From Burkholderiaceae bacterium (GTDB lineage Bacteria; Pseudomonadota; Gammaproteobacteria; Burkholderiales; Burkholderiaceae_B), in the NCBI GenBank assembly GCA_030158305.1, contig JAOATE010000009.1, positions 18,361-73,131 on the forward strand: a stretch of 54,771 bases of DNA. Direction: 5' to 3'. This document shows, in pieces, positions 1 through 8,233 of the stretch; the first letter of the stretch is position 1, and the number at the start of each line of letters is the position of its first letter. The notes under the pieces are model-generated. The model had not been told where the DNA came from. It did no database searches and worked only from the letters and a program-made list of their open reading frames with translations. The position numbers and the translations under genes are program-made.

Positions 1-1448
1 AGATCACTCGACATCCAGACGCTCTTGGTCTCGAGGTACTCTTTAACCGCCTCAATACCGCCTTCGCGACCCATCCCGCTATCCTTGTAACCACCGAAAG
101 GCGTGGTGTAGCTCGTCGAACGGTAGTTGTTGACCCACACGGTGCCGGCTTTGACGCGCTCGGACATCATCAGGGCGCGATGCAGACTCTTGGTCCAGAT
201 GCCTGCGGCGAGTCCAAAGCGGATGTCGTTGGCGATGCGAACGGCGTCCTCTTCGTCCTTGAACTTGATCACTGACAGCACGGGTCCAAAGACTTCTTCT
301 TGGGCGATACGCATGTCGTTGGTGACATCGACAAAAATCGTCGGCTCAACAAATTGACCACAACCGTACTCGGGCCCTTTGGGTGCATTGCCTCCAAACA
401 CGCAGCGTGCGCCTTCAGCTTTGGCGATGTTGATATAGCTCACCACCTTGTCGTACTGCGGCTTTGTCGCGACAGGGCCCATCTGGATGTCGGTGCGCGC
501 GGGGTCACCGAGTTTGGCCTTGCTGGCGATCGCGATCAAACGCTCGATCATTTCGTCATGGATGTTTTCCTGTAGCAACAGGCGTGAACCTGCCATGCAG
601 GTTTGGCCGCCCGCAGAAAAAATGCCGGTGATGATGCCGTTGGCGGCGCGAGTCAGGTCGGCGTCGTCAAACACGATGTTAGGGGACTTGCCACCGAGCT
701 CAAGGGAGACGCGTTTGAAGTGCTGGGCCGCGAGCATGTTGACCTTGCGTCCGCCTTCGTCACCTCCAGTAAAGGCGATGCGGGCGACGTCTGGGTGCAC
801 GACCAGTGGCTCGCCGACTTCGTTGCCAAAGCCAGTGATGACGTTAAACACACCAGGTGGAAAACCTGCTTCGCGGAACAGGTCGGCCAGCAGGAACAAG
901 GAGACGGAGGTGTGCTCGGAGGGCTTGGCGACAATGGTGTTGCCCGCGCACAAGGCAGGGCCGAGTTTCCAGGCGGTCAGCAGCAGCGAGGAGTTCCAGG
1001 GGGTAATGGTGCCGACCACGCCGATAGGCTCGTAGCGGATGTAGTTAAACACCTTGGGCTTGTCCATGGGAACCACGGCACCCTGGATTTTGTCGCACAG
1101 GCCACCGTAATAGTAGAAATACTTGGCGACGTAGCGAACCTGACCGCCGACTTCGCTGCGCAGTTTGCCGTTGTCGCGGCTTTCGGCCTCGGTCAGCGCA
1201 TCGGCATGCTTTTCAATCAAGGCGCCGAGTTTGAACATCAGCATGCCGCGGTCGCTGGCGGACATTTTGCCCCAGGGGCCAGACATGGCGTCGGAGGCGG
1301 CCTTGACGGCGCGATCCACGTCGGCTTTACCGGCGCGCGGAACGAGTGCCCAGGCTTCGCCTGAAAAAGGATCAAGTGATTCAAACCATTGGCCGGTCAG
1401 TGGATCGACCCACTCGTTATTGATGAACAATTGATGTTTTTGCTGCAT
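1..1448 (-). CDS. NAD(P)-dependent aldehyde dehydrogenase, 3' end cut by window
   Basis: Oxidises an aldehyde to the acid with NAD(P)+ in the cytoplasm. The reading frame starts at ATG 1448 and runs off the left edge after about 482 residues; the family is about 490 long, so only the last few residues are missing. Family motifs are visible: PWN around residue 152, the NAD-binding KPSE around 175, catalytic Glu250 in SLELGGKSP, and nucleophile Cys284 in GGQTC. The usual FTGS motif after the Rossmann segment reads FTGGDEGG, a variant. The 155 bases upstream to the divergent gene at 1607 hold no recognised operator. The substrate cannot be read from sequence. The sugar-acid-type genes at 2.8-8.1 kb make a semialdehyde substrate possible, but that is inference. 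Confidence 0.95.
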   Translation of the reverse strand, partial: MQQKHQLFINNEWVDPLTGQWFESLDPFSGEAWALVPRAGKADVDRAVKAASDAMSGPWGKMSASDRGMLMFKLGALIEKHADALTEAESRDNGKLRSEVGGQVRYVAKYFYYYGGLCDKIQGAVVPMDKPKVFNYIRYEPIGVVGTITPWNSSLLLTAWKLGPALCAGNTIVAKPSEHTSVSLFLLADLFREAGFPPGVFNVITGFGNEVGEPLVVHPDVARIAFTGGDEGGRKVNMLAAQHFKRVSLELGGKSPNIVFDDADLTRAANGIITGIFSAGGQTCMAGSRLLLQENIHDEMIERLIAIASKAKLGDPARTDIQMGPVATKPQYDKVVSYINIAKAEGARCVFGGNAPKGPEYGCGQFVEPTIFVDVTNDMRIAQEEVFGPVLSVIKFKDEEDAVRIANDIRFGLAAGIWTKSLHRALMMSERVKAGTVWVNNYRSTSYTTPFGGYKDSGMGREGGIEAVKEYLETKSVWMSSD

Positions 1449-1606
1449 GGCGGTCTCTTTTGCTGAGGTTTTTAGGCAGGCGACAGTATAGGCAAAGATA
1501 GTGACAAATTTCCAAGAAAAATGGCATCGTCCTTAAGCAGGCTGGGGATCGTGCTTGGGATGCTTTAAAGTGTGGTTTGTTGATTGATTGAAAGTAGAGG
1601 TCAGTG

Positions 1607-2197
1607 ATGTCTTTTTGCACCGCCTGTGGCACTAAAAATCCGGCTGATGCACGTTTCTGTAGCGCCTGTGGTCACGCGCTGGTCGTGGCGCCCGTCGCCG
1701 AGCCTGTCGCGCCTGTGGCTTCAGTGGCACCCTCGCCGTCTGTTGAACCTTCCGCACAATCAGCACAGCCCGCAGCAGTCACGCCGGTCCGGCTCAAGGC
1801 GTTCGACAATCCAGACGAGCTCTGGAAAATGTATTTTTATGTCTCTTTTTTCAACATCGGCGCCTATTTTCTGACGAGCTCCGCGTCTACCTTTCTGGAG
1901 GAAAGTGGTGGCTTTCTGAGCATTCCGATGGGTATTTTTACGCTCTTTATGGTGGCGTTTTTAGGGCTTGCGTATTGGCTGATTAAAAATCAAGCGGTGG
2001 ATAAAGGTCGTACGCTTTGGCTCTTGCCCTTGATTGCCTGGCAGGTATATGCCTATCTTGATGGGCTCTCTGGTTTTGATCCGATGTATGCGGAGTCCAG
2101 TTTTGATTACTACGATGCGTATATCTCCGGGGTTCCAGAGACGTTGATTTTGATTAGGCTGTTTGTGGCGTTACGCGAGCGTGTCGGGGCGCGTTAA
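1607..2197 (+). CDS. Zinc-ribbon membrane protein of unknown function
   Basis: The protein opens with a double CxxC zinc ribbon (CTACG and CSACG within the first 22 residues). A Pro/Ala/Val-rich linker of about 35 residues follows, then about four hydrophobic segments, so it is probably an inner-membrane protein with a cytoplasmic zinc ribbon. ATG 1607 has AGAGG at the right distance; GTG 1604 is an in-frame alternative. The layout resembles the many 'zinc ribbon plus DUF' proteins (the membrane part recalls DUF2569), but I do not recognise the family with certainty. It is divergent from the aldehyde dehydrogenase and converges on the LysE gene with 8 bases between stops. No function can be assigned. 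Confidence 0.75.
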   Translation: MSFCTACGTKNPADARFCSACGHALVVAPVAEPVAPVASVAPSPSVEPSAQSAQPAAVTPVRLKAFDNPDELWKMYFYVSFFNIGAYFLTSSASTFLEESGGFLSIPMGIFTLFMVAFLGLAYWLIKNQAVDKGRTLWLLPLIAWQVYAYLDGLSGFDPMYAESSFDYYDAYISGVPETLILIRLFVALRERVGAR

Positions 2198-2205
2198 TCA
2201 GTTCC

Positions 2206-2808
2206 TCACAGCAACAGCACAGGCACCATCGATAAAATCAGTAAAAGCGCCATGACGACGTTAAAAATTTGACGTTGACGTGGTTTGGACAGGACGCGTT
2301 CGAGTTGGGTACCCAACAATACCCATAGGCTCAAGCAAGGTAGATTGATGGCGGTAAACATCAAGCACGTTGAAAAGATAAACGTGTTTGAGGCATCGAT
2401 CGGCATGTAGTTGCTGAAATAAGTGATCGCCATCAGCAGCGCTTTTGGGTTCACCCATTGAAATAAAGCCGCTCCAATAAACCCTAAGGGATGGCCTTTC
2501 GTTTCGCCCCGCTTGAGTGGGGTCTGGCTAATGGCGATCCTCCAGGCCAGATAAAGCAGATAGCAAAAGCCAACCACCTTCATGATTTGGTAACCAAGTG
2601 GAAAGGCTTGGAAAAGCTGATCTAGGCCTGCACCAATCGCGAGCAACATCACCAGATGACCTGATGAAATACCCAGCATGTGGGGGATGGTCTGCTTAAA
2701 GCCGAAATTCACACCAGAGCTGAGCAACATCATGTTGTTTGGACCTGGGGTGATCGACGAGGCGAAGGCAAACATCGCCATCGCAATCACAATTTGCCAA
2801 TCAATCAT
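2206..2808 (-). CDS. LysE/RhtB-family amino-acid exporter
   Basis: A 200-residue inner-membrane protein of about six transmembrane segments in the LysE/RhtB family, which export amino acids or related small metabolites. The family signature near the N terminus is present (ITPGPNN around residues 18-24), followed by the typical GxxxGH segment. The start ATG 2808 overlaps the TAA stop of the upstream PdxA-family gene (TAATG), so the two are translationally coupled and share a promoter. An ATG further upstream (2856) lies inside the PdxA-family gene and was not chosen. The coupling suggests export of a metabolite linked to that dehydrogenase, but the substrate is unknown. Confidence 0.9.
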   Translation of the reverse strand: MIDWQIVIAMAMFAFASSITPGPNNMMLLSSGVNFGFKQTIPHMLGISSGHLVMLLAIGAGLDQLFQAFPLGYQIMKVVGFCYLLYLAWRIAISQTPLKRGETKGHPLGFIGAALFQWVNPKALLMAITYFSNYMPIDASNTFIFSTCLMFTAINLPCLSLWVLLGTQLERVLSKPRQRQIFNVVMALLLILSMVPVLLL

Positions 2809-3830
2809 TATCGCCAGGCTTTGCCCATGCGTGCTGCGATTTGAAAGGCCTGCCAAGTGGCTTCAACGCTGGCTTGACCTTTGCCAGCGATATCGTAGGC
2901 GGTACCGTGTGCGGGGGTGGTGATCGGGATCGGTAGGCCGCCTTGTACTGTGACACCTCGTGAAAAGCCGAGCAGCTTGATCGCGATTTGTCCTTGATCG
3001 TGATACATGGTGACGATCGCCTGATATTCGCCAGCTTGCGCCTTTAAGAAGATCGTATCAGCGGGAAAGGGACCGTGAAAAGGTGTGTCGGTCGCCCAGT
3101 TTTTCGCTTGAAGTGCGGCGACGGCAGGCGCGATGATGTCGATTTCTTCGCGACCGCAGGAGCCGCCATCGCCACCGTGTGGGTTAAATGCTGCGATGGC
3201 GATTTTGGGTGTTTCAAAGCCACTGGCAAGCAGTGCCTTGTAGATGAGCTCAGAGGCTTGCTCGATACGTTCTTTACTGAGGTACTGTGCAACGTCCTTC
3301 AGTGGAACGTGTGAGGAGATGCGTGAGGTCCAAAGGTTACCTAATGTATTGAACTCACAGAAATAACCTGTCACACCCAAGTGCTCAGCAAAGTGATGCA
3401 ACTCATCCTCATGCTTCATGCCACCCATTTTCATGGCTTGCTTATTTAGAGGGGCAAAACAGATCGCATCAACATGTCCTGCCAGTGTGGCATCCATGCA
3501 TGCATCCAAGATCTTTAAAACAGACTGACCGTTTAATGCACTGACCTGACCGATGGTGACATCGCGTGAATTGATCGATTGGATCGATAAAAAGGCGGGC
3601 AACTGTTGATCGGTGCGCTGACGCACGGCCTCAAAAGAATCGACGCTCGTTGTTGGCACGCGAACCTTGGCGATCTGTTGGCCCTGTTCCCATAACCAGG
3701 GGTCACCCGCAATTACGACGTTGGCTAATGTGCAGACTGGATGCTGCGCAAGCAGGCGCGAGATGAGCTCGGGACCGATGCCGGCTGGATCGCCAAGTGT
3801 CAGGACGACAACGGGAAGGGCGTTTTGCAT
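2808..3830 (-). CDS. pdxA: PdxA-family 4-phosphate dehydrogenase (probably PdxA2-like)
   Basis: 340 residues of the 4-hydroxythreonine-4-phosphate dehydrogenase family, NAD-dependent metal enzymes that oxidise and decarboxylate phosphorylated hydroxy acids. Visible motifs are GDPAGIGPE near residues 13-21, the metal-site MYHDQGQ, and a C-terminal GLPIPITTPAHGTAYDIAG block. The 'TTPAHGTAYD' form, rather than RTSVDHGTA, and the catabolic context point to PdxA2 (threonate/erythronate type) rather than vitamin B6 synthesis. The DUF1537 kinase usual for PdxA2 pathways is not in the window. ATG 3830 was chosen because it opens the conserved domain; an ATG at 3866 would add 12 poorly conserved residues. 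Its promoter carries the same module found upstream of the bug operon at 8.1 kb. Confidence 0.9.
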   Translation of the reverse strand: MQNALPVVVLTLGDPAGIGPELISRLLAQHPVCTLANVVIAGDPWLWEQGQQIAKVRVPTTSVDSFEAVRQRTDQQLPAFLSIQSINSRDVTIGQVSALNGQSVLKILDACMDATLAGHVDAICFAPLNKQAMKMGGMKHEDELHHFAEHLGVTGYFCEFNTLGNLWTSRISSHVPLKDVAQYLSKERIEQASELIYKALLASGFETPKIAIAAFNPHGGDGGSCGREEIDIIAPAVAALQAKNWATDTPFHGPFPADTIFLKAQAGEYQAIVTMYHDQGQIAIKLLGFSRGVTVQGGLPIPITTPAHGTAYDIAGKGQASVEATWQAFQIAARMGKAWR

Positions 3831-3905
3831 GAGCGTTTCTTTTGAGTCAGTGGCGCCATCGCGCAAAGAGCTGCGGTCGCGGGGTTGTTATATATTTCTC
3901 ACTAC

Positions 3906-3958
3906 ATTCTAGGGAGCAAATTAATTCCAGTAAAATGAAACTTCATGATTAATTGATA
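3906..3958 (-). promoter_or_regulatory. Promoter and putative LysR operator of pdxA-lysE
   Basis: On the minus strand a -35 TTTACT (3934-3929), a 17-base spacer and a -10 TAGAAT (3911-3906) precede the PdxA-family gene. Immediately upstream is a block that recurs almost unchanged at 8115-8143: positions 3930-3958 match it at 28 of 29 bases. It contains the inverted repeat ATGAA-GT-TTCAT. The position next to -35, and the adjoining LysR gene, suggest an activator site. Confidence 0.7.
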
Positions 3959-3992
3959 TCTAAAAGTTATCATTCTAAATGAGATTCGTTCA

Positions 3993-4913
3993 GTGGCTCT
4001 CTATTCTCACACCTTATTAAATCGCTTGCGCATGCGGCAAGTGTTGCTCTTGTTGAGCATTCAAGAGCACCGAACCTTGCGTGCGGCAGCCCAAGTGATG
4101 GGGATGACTCAGCCCGCGGCGACCAAAATGCTGCACGAGCTAGAGGATGCGCTTGGGACCAAGATTTTTGATCGAACGGGTAGAACGCTGACACTTAATC
4201 TCGCGGGCAAGACGGTGCTCGGATTTTTTCAGGGGATGAGAGGGAGTCTGGAGTCTCTGGCGCGCGAACTGGATGCCATGCATACCGGTATTCATGGTTC
4301 GCTTTCGGTGGGTAGCATTATGGCTGCGTCACCCGCGATCTTGACGGATGCCCTGATTGCGATGCGCAAATCTTTTCCAATGTTATCGATCAATATCTCG
4401 ACGGGTACTAGTGATGTGTTGATCGAGGCCCTCAATCAAGGGGACTTGGACTTAGTGATTGGTCGCATTGTGAGCGTTAAACAGGATGATTATCTGTTCA
4501 GACCCATCGCCAACGAAGCCTTGTCTATAGTGGGGGCGGCCAATCATCCTTTGGCCGGGAAATCGAAAGTTACGCTCGATGCGCTACACAAGTATCCCTG
4601 GATTCTTCAGGGACCTGGCAGTCCGATGCGCACAGTGATTGAGCGTGAGTTTCGCGATCAACACTTGGTGTTACCCGCTAATCTGATTGAGACGTCTTCG
4701 ATCCTGACGACCGCTGATATTGTCACACGTACAGATATGATCGCGGTGATCCCGGAGTCGGTGGCTGATATATTTTCGGACAGTGGTCGTATCAAAGTGC
4801 TGGGCTATCGGATCAAGAACAAGCTGGAGCCTTATGGCAGCTTAATTAAGCGCGATCGACCTTGCTCTCCTGCGACCAGAGCGTTTTTAACGATGCTTCA
4901 TCCGGATGACTAA
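3993..4913 (+). CDS. LysR-family transcriptional regulator
   Basis: A 306-residue LysR regulator. The N-terminal winged HTH spans roughly residues 12-70 (RTLRAAAQVMGMTQPAATKM then LEDALGTKIFDR). An effector-binding periplasmic-binding-like domain follows, with the GSLSVGS entry strand near residue 105. The start is taken as GTG 3993, because no in-frame ATG precedes the conserved HTH; a downstream ATG (4032) would clip it. It is divergent from the pdxA-lysE unit across 162 bases that contain the shared operator, the classic LysR arrangement, and it converges on the dehydratase operon. It most likely controls both units in response to a pathway intermediate. Confidence 0.93.
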   Translation: MALYSHTLLNRLRMRQVLLLLSIQEHRTLRAAAQVMGMTQPAATKMLHELEDALGTKIFDRTGRTLTLNLAGKTVLGFFQGMRGSLESLARELDAMHTGIHGSLSVGSIMAASPAILTDALIAMRKSFPMLSINISTGTSDVLIEALNQGDLDLVIGRIVSVKQDDYLFRPIANEALSIVGAANHPLAGKSKVTLDALHKYPWILQGPGSPMRTVIEREFRDQHLVLPANLIETSSILTTADIVTRTDMIAVIPESVADIFSDSGRIKVLGYRIKNKLEPYGSLIKRDRPCSPATRAFLTMLHPDD

Positions 4914-4941
4914 GCTTCTGCTGGGATGTTGAGAAGCTTAG
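4910..4941. terminator. Hairpin between convergent LysR and DapA-like genes
   Basis: Perfect 10-bp inverted repeat (CTAAGCTTCT / AGAAGCTTAG) with a 12-base loop. It overlaps the LysR stop codon. Neither side has a clear T run, so it is a likely 3'-end hairpin rather than a strong intrinsic terminator. Confidence 0.45.
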
Positions 4942-4963
4942 CCTGGTTGATGGCCGCAGTGAC

Positions 4964-5887
4964 TTACTTGCCCCAGCGAAACACCAGTGGATCGAGCCGT
5001 TTGGCGGTTTCGATTAGTCCGCTGCGTACCTCTGAATGCATGGCAGGAAACGGGTGTCGCGAAACATCAGAGTCGATGATCCCGCCTGCTTTCATGAGGG
5101 CCTTGGCAGATAAAATACCACCCTGACGATTTTCATAATTAATCAATGGTAGCCAGCGCGTGTAGGCATCAACCGCCTGTGCACGATTGCCCGCGAACCA
5201 TGGATCCATGATTTGACGGATGCCGTCTGGGTAGCCGCCACCTGTCATGGCTCCCGTGCAGCCTGCTTCGAGATCGGGCAGCAAAGTGATTGCTTCTTCA
5301 CCATCCCAGGGGCCTTCGATCGCATCACCACCGAGCTTGAGCAGTTCGCGCAGTTTGCTGGCTGCACCTGCAGTCTCGATTTTGAAATAAGAGACATTGG
5401 CGATTTCGGTCGCCATCTTTGCCAGAAATGCAGCAGACAACGTGGTGCCGCTGACAGGCGCATCCTGAATCATGATGGGGATGTCAATCGCATCTGAGAC
5501 TTTCGTAAAAAAATCGTATATGTTTGGCTCAGGTACACGGATAGTCGCGCCATGATACGGCGGCATGATCATCACCATCGAGGCGCCCAAGTCTTGCGCA
5601 CGTCGACTGCGTTGCGCGCAAATCAGTGATCCGTAATGTGTCGTCGTGACGATGACGGGTACGCGTCCGGCGACATGTTCTAGGATTTCTCGGGTCAGCA
5701 GATCTCTTTCGTCATCAGAGATAGAAAACTGTTCAGAGAAGTTTGCCAGGATGCACAAACCTTGGGAGCCCGCGTCAATCATGAAGTCGACACAGCGTTT
5801 TTGACTGGGGAGGTCCAGTTCTCCAGATTCTTTGAAGATGGTCGGGACGACAGGAAATACGCCTTGATATCTGGGATGTGCGGCCAT
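4964..5887 (-). CDS. DapA-family aldolase/dehydratase (not lysine biosynthesis)
   Basis: 307 residues with the dihydrodipicolinate synthase/N-acetylneuraminate lyase fold. The Schiff-base lysine is recognisable in VSYFKIET (around residue 170). The catalytic YNxP motif of true DapA proteins is replaced by IMIQDAP, so the usual tyrosine is absent, as in some sugar-acid branches of this superfamily. Spacing to the upstream dehydratase gene is 3 bases, indicating one operon. With that dehydratase it would act on a 2-keto-3-deoxy sugar acid, either cleaving it or dehydrating it; this is inference from context. It ends facing the LysR gene. Confidence 0.88.
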   Translation of the reverse strand: MAAHPRYQGVFPVVPTIFKESGELDLPSQKRCVDFMIDAGSQGLCILANFSEQFSISDDERDLLTREILEHVAGRVPVIVTTTHYGSLICAQRSRRAQDLGASMVMIMPPYHGATIRVPEPNIYDFFTKVSDAIDIPIMIQDAPVSGTTLSAAFLAKMATEIANVSYFKIETAGAASKLRELLKLGGDAIEGPWDGEEAITLLPDLEAGCTGAMTGGGYPDGIRQIMDPWFAGNRAQAVDAYTRWLPLINYENRQGGILSAKALMKAGGIIDSDVSRHPFPAMHSEVRSGLIETAKRLDPLVFRWGK

Positions 5888-5890
5888 GAT

Positions 5891-7063
5891 TTACTCGATG
5901 ATGTTGAAGTCTTTCAGGAACTCGGTTTTGAGTGTGAGTCCGAGTCCAGGAGTGTTGTCGTCAAGTTGGATAAAACCATCTTTGGCAACAGGCTCACCAT
6001 CAAAGATGTAATAGAACAATTCATTACCGACTTCAACATCGAACATCGGGAAGTACTCACTCATGGGAGAAGCGAGGGTGCTCATCGTCAAATGGTAATT
6101 GTGCATTTGTCCTGCGTGAGGAATCACCGGGACGCTGTAGGCTTCGCAGAGTGCGTTGATTTTGTGGGCGGCCGTGATGCCCCCGACGCGGTTGGTGTCG
6201 TACTGAACCACGGAGACGGCTTTTCGGTCGAGCAGTTGTTTGAATCCGTACAAAGAAAACTCATGTTCCCCGCCAGAGATCGGAATGCTAGTGAGCTGAT
6301 TGAGCTCGGCATAGCCATCGATGTCATCAGCGATGACGGGTTCTTCGAGCCAGCGTGGCGCATATTTTTCCAGCTTGGGGAGGATGCGTTTCGCGTACTC
6401 AAGATTCCAGCCCATATAGCATTCGAGCATGAGGTCAGTATCTTCACCGATCACTTCACGAACAGCGGCGACAGATTTGAGGTTTTCGACTACTCCTTGC
6501 TGCAAGTGTGCGGGACCATAGCCAAAACGCATTTTGAAGGCCTTGAATCCTTGATCGAGAAACGTCTGTGCCTCCTTTTGCATTTCATTCAAGTCAGTAC
6601 GATAGAGTTTGGAGTAATAGCAGGGAATTTTCTCTTTGGTTCGACCACCGAGTAATTTAAAGACAGGCTTGTTGACGCTCTTTCCAAGAATGTCCCAAAT
6701 CGCCAGGTCGATGGCAGAAATCGCAGCCATGGCCACGCCTTTGCGACCCCAAGCATGCGTGCCGCGATACATTTTTTGCCATAGGTATTCGTAATCCCAA
6801 GGATCTTCGCCGATCACCATGGCGGCGAGATATTCGTCGATGATGGCTTTGGCGATTTTGGGTGCGAGCGCGACGTTACCGAGACCGACAATCCCGTTGT
6901 CAGTCTCGATTTCGACGACCGTCCATGAATGGAAGCGGAACGTACTCATAGTTTCATTTTTTGAGTACACCAAGTCCATGGCGTTTGAGCAAAAATTACC
7001 CTGAGGCGGAACGGTTTTTCCCTTCCATTCAAACACGCGGGCACGGACGGCTTTGATCTTCAT
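5891..7063 (-). CDS. Enolase-superfamily sugar-acid dehydratase (MR/MLE, rhamnonate-dehydratase-like)
   Basis: 390 residues. An N-terminal capping domain is followed by a TIM barrel of the mandelate racemase/muconate lactonising group. Metal-ligand positions are seen as Glu in LMLECYMGW, Glu in WLEEPV and Glu in SGGEHEF. The catalytic His lies in [12 protein letters not shown]. The last motif, with ASPMSEYFP after it, resembles L-rhamnonate dehydratases. The first ligand is Glu instead of the commoner Asp. Start ATG 7063 has AGGAAG seven bases upstream. It lies 27 bases downstream of the bug gene and 3 bases upstream of the DapA-like gene. Likely reaction: dehydration of a sugar acid to its 2-keto-3-deoxy form; the exact acid is unknown. 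Confidence 0.9.
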   Translation of the reverse strand: MKIKAVRARVFEWKGKTVPPQGNFCSNAMDLVYSKNETMSTFRFHSWTVVEIETDNGIVGLGNVALAPKIAKAIIDEYLAAMVIGEDPWDYEYLWQKMYRGTHAWGRKGVAMAAISAIDLAIWDILGKSVNKPVFKLLGGRTKEKIPCYYSKLYRTDLNEMQKEAQTFLDQGFKAFKMRFGYGPAHLQQGVVENLKSVAAVREVIGEDTDLMLECYMGWNLEYAKRILPKLEKYAPRWLEEPVIADDIDGYAELNQLTSIPISGGEHEFSLYGFKQLLDRKAVSVVQYDTNRVGGITAAHKINALCEAYSVPVIPHAGQMHNYHLTMSTLASPMSEYFPMFDVEVGNELFYYIFDGEPVAKDGFIQLDDNTPGLGLTLKTEFLKDFNIIE

Positions 7064-7090
7064 AAATACACTTCCTGTGCAACTTTTGAA

Positions 7091-8053
7091 TTAATTAACT
7101 TGAATGTTGTTCTTTTTAATCACGTCAGCGTAACGCTTGTTTTCAGCATCGTGAAACGCCTTGAACTGAGCTTGTGACATGGGTTGAATCGTCGCGCCGA
7201 TTGTTTCCAGGCGCTTGACTGTGTCAGGCATGCTCAGCGTCTTGTTTACGTCCGCATTGACTTTGCTGATCACTGATTGCGGTGTTTTAGCAGGCATATA
7301 GACGCCATACCATGCGCTCATCACCAAAGGCACGCCGGCTTCTTTCATCGTTGGCGTGTCGGGCAGCTGAGGATTGCGTGCATCGCTTGCGACGCCAAGT
7401 GCTTTGAGTTTGCCTGCACGGATCTGTGGCAATGCTGAGGACATCGTCTCAAAGGCGTACTGAACTTGACCGGCGATCAAGTCGATCATGGCCGGGCCGC
7501 TACCCTTGTACGGTACGTGAACAGCATTGACGCCAGCTAGGTCTTTAAAGAGTTCGGCCGCAATGTGCTGTGTGCTGCCTGCGCCGCTTGAGGCAAAGTT
7601 TAGTTGACCGGGTTTGCTCTTGAGGAGTTTCACCAGATCTTGCACGCTATTGACTGGGCTGTTGGCTGCGACAACGAGTACATTCGGAACGGAGCCGGTG
7701 AAGGCCACAGGCACGAGGTCTTTTTCATTGTTGTAGTTGAGCTTGAGCAGATGTGGCGCAATCGCTTGTGCGGTCGAGACACCCATGAGCATCGTTTGGC
7801 CGTCTGTCGATTTGGCGGTAAGGTCCGCCGCGAGGGTGTTTGAAGCACCAGGTTTGTTTTCGACCACAACGGTCTGGCCCCACATCGGGGTGAGCTTGTC
7901 TGCCACGGCCCGGGCCATGGCATCAGTGCCGCCGCCAGGTGAGGAGCCAACGAGCAATTTAACGGGTTTTGTTGGCCACTCTTGTGCCAAGGCAGGTGCA
8001 CTGATCGACACTGCCAAGCCAAGCGTCAGTGCGCTGATAAGTCTTATTTTCAT
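7091..8053 (-). CDS. Bug-family solute-binding protein (tripartite tricarboxylate transporter receptor)
   Basis: 320 residues: a Sec signal peptide (cleavage after ALA near residue 23), then the Bug fold of periplasmic receptors for TctA/TctB-type carriers. The usual motifs are present: WPTKPVKLLVG, PGGGTDAMAR, ENKPGA and the FASSGAGSTQH segment. ATG 8053 has AGGAGA six bases upstream; the upstream ATG at 8092 was rejected for that reason. It is the first gene of a minus-strand operon with the dehydratase and DapA-like genes. It probably captures the carboxylate they degrade. No tctA/tctB membrane genes are nearby, which is common for Bug proteins. Confidence 0.95.
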   Translation of the reverse strand: MKIRLISALTLGLAVSISAPALAQEWPTKPVKLLVGSSPGGGTDAMARAVADKLTPMWGQTVVVENKPGASNTLAADLTAKSTDGQTMLMGVSTAQAIAPHLLKLNYNNEKDLVPVAFTGSVPNVLVVAANSPVNSVQDLVKLLKSKPGQLNFASSGAGSTQHIAAELFKDLAGVNAVHVPYKGSGPAMIDLIAGQVQYAFETMSSALPQIRAGKLKALGVASDARNPQLPDTPTMKEAGVPLVMSAWYGVYMPAKTPQSVISKVNADVNKTLSMPDTVKRLETIGATIQPMSQAQFKAFHDAENKRYADVIKKNNIQVN

Positions 8054-8090
8054 GAGGGTCTCCTGATTCCATTGTGGGACGAACCTCCAC

Positions 8091-8143
8091 ATACTAGAAG
8101 CAGAACTGATTCACGTAAAATGAAACTTAATGATTAATTGATA
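8091..8143 (-). promoter_or_regulatory. Promoter and putative LysR operator of the bug-dehydratase operon
   Basis: Minus-strand -35 TTTACG (8119-8114), 17-base spacer and -10 TAGTAT (8096-8091). The block 8115-8143 is the second copy of the module at 3930-3958 (28 of 29 bases identical). The -10/-35 spacing is the same in both, so the whole regulatory unit is conserved. Confidence 0.7.
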
Positions 8144-8180
8144 ACTATTGGATATCAATTTAGATGGGGGTTTTAAGTCC

Positions 8181-8210
8181 TTGACTAAAGTAATGCAATT
8201 GCATTACCAT
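8181..8210 (+). promoter_or_regulatory. prlF-yhaV promoter with palindromic operator
   Basis: TTGACT (8181-8186) and TACCAT (8205-8210) form a -35/-10 pair with an 18-base spacer. The spacer holds a perfect 18-bp palindrome, GTAATGCAATTGCATTAC (8190-8207). Binding there would block RNA polymerase, as expected for an autorepressing antitoxin. No good Shine-Dalgarno precedes the gene. Confidence 0.6.
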
Positions 8211-8233
8211 CGGTTTGGTCGAATCTACGTCGT

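Noticed and set aside
603-1364. 253-codon open frame on the plus strand
   Set aside because: Antisense shadow of the aldehyde dehydrogenase, whose motifs are unmistakable.
5762-6655. 297-codon open frame on the plus strand
   Set aside because: It is antisense to the DapA-like gene and the dehydratase gene, has no family motifs, and disappears against two well supported genes.
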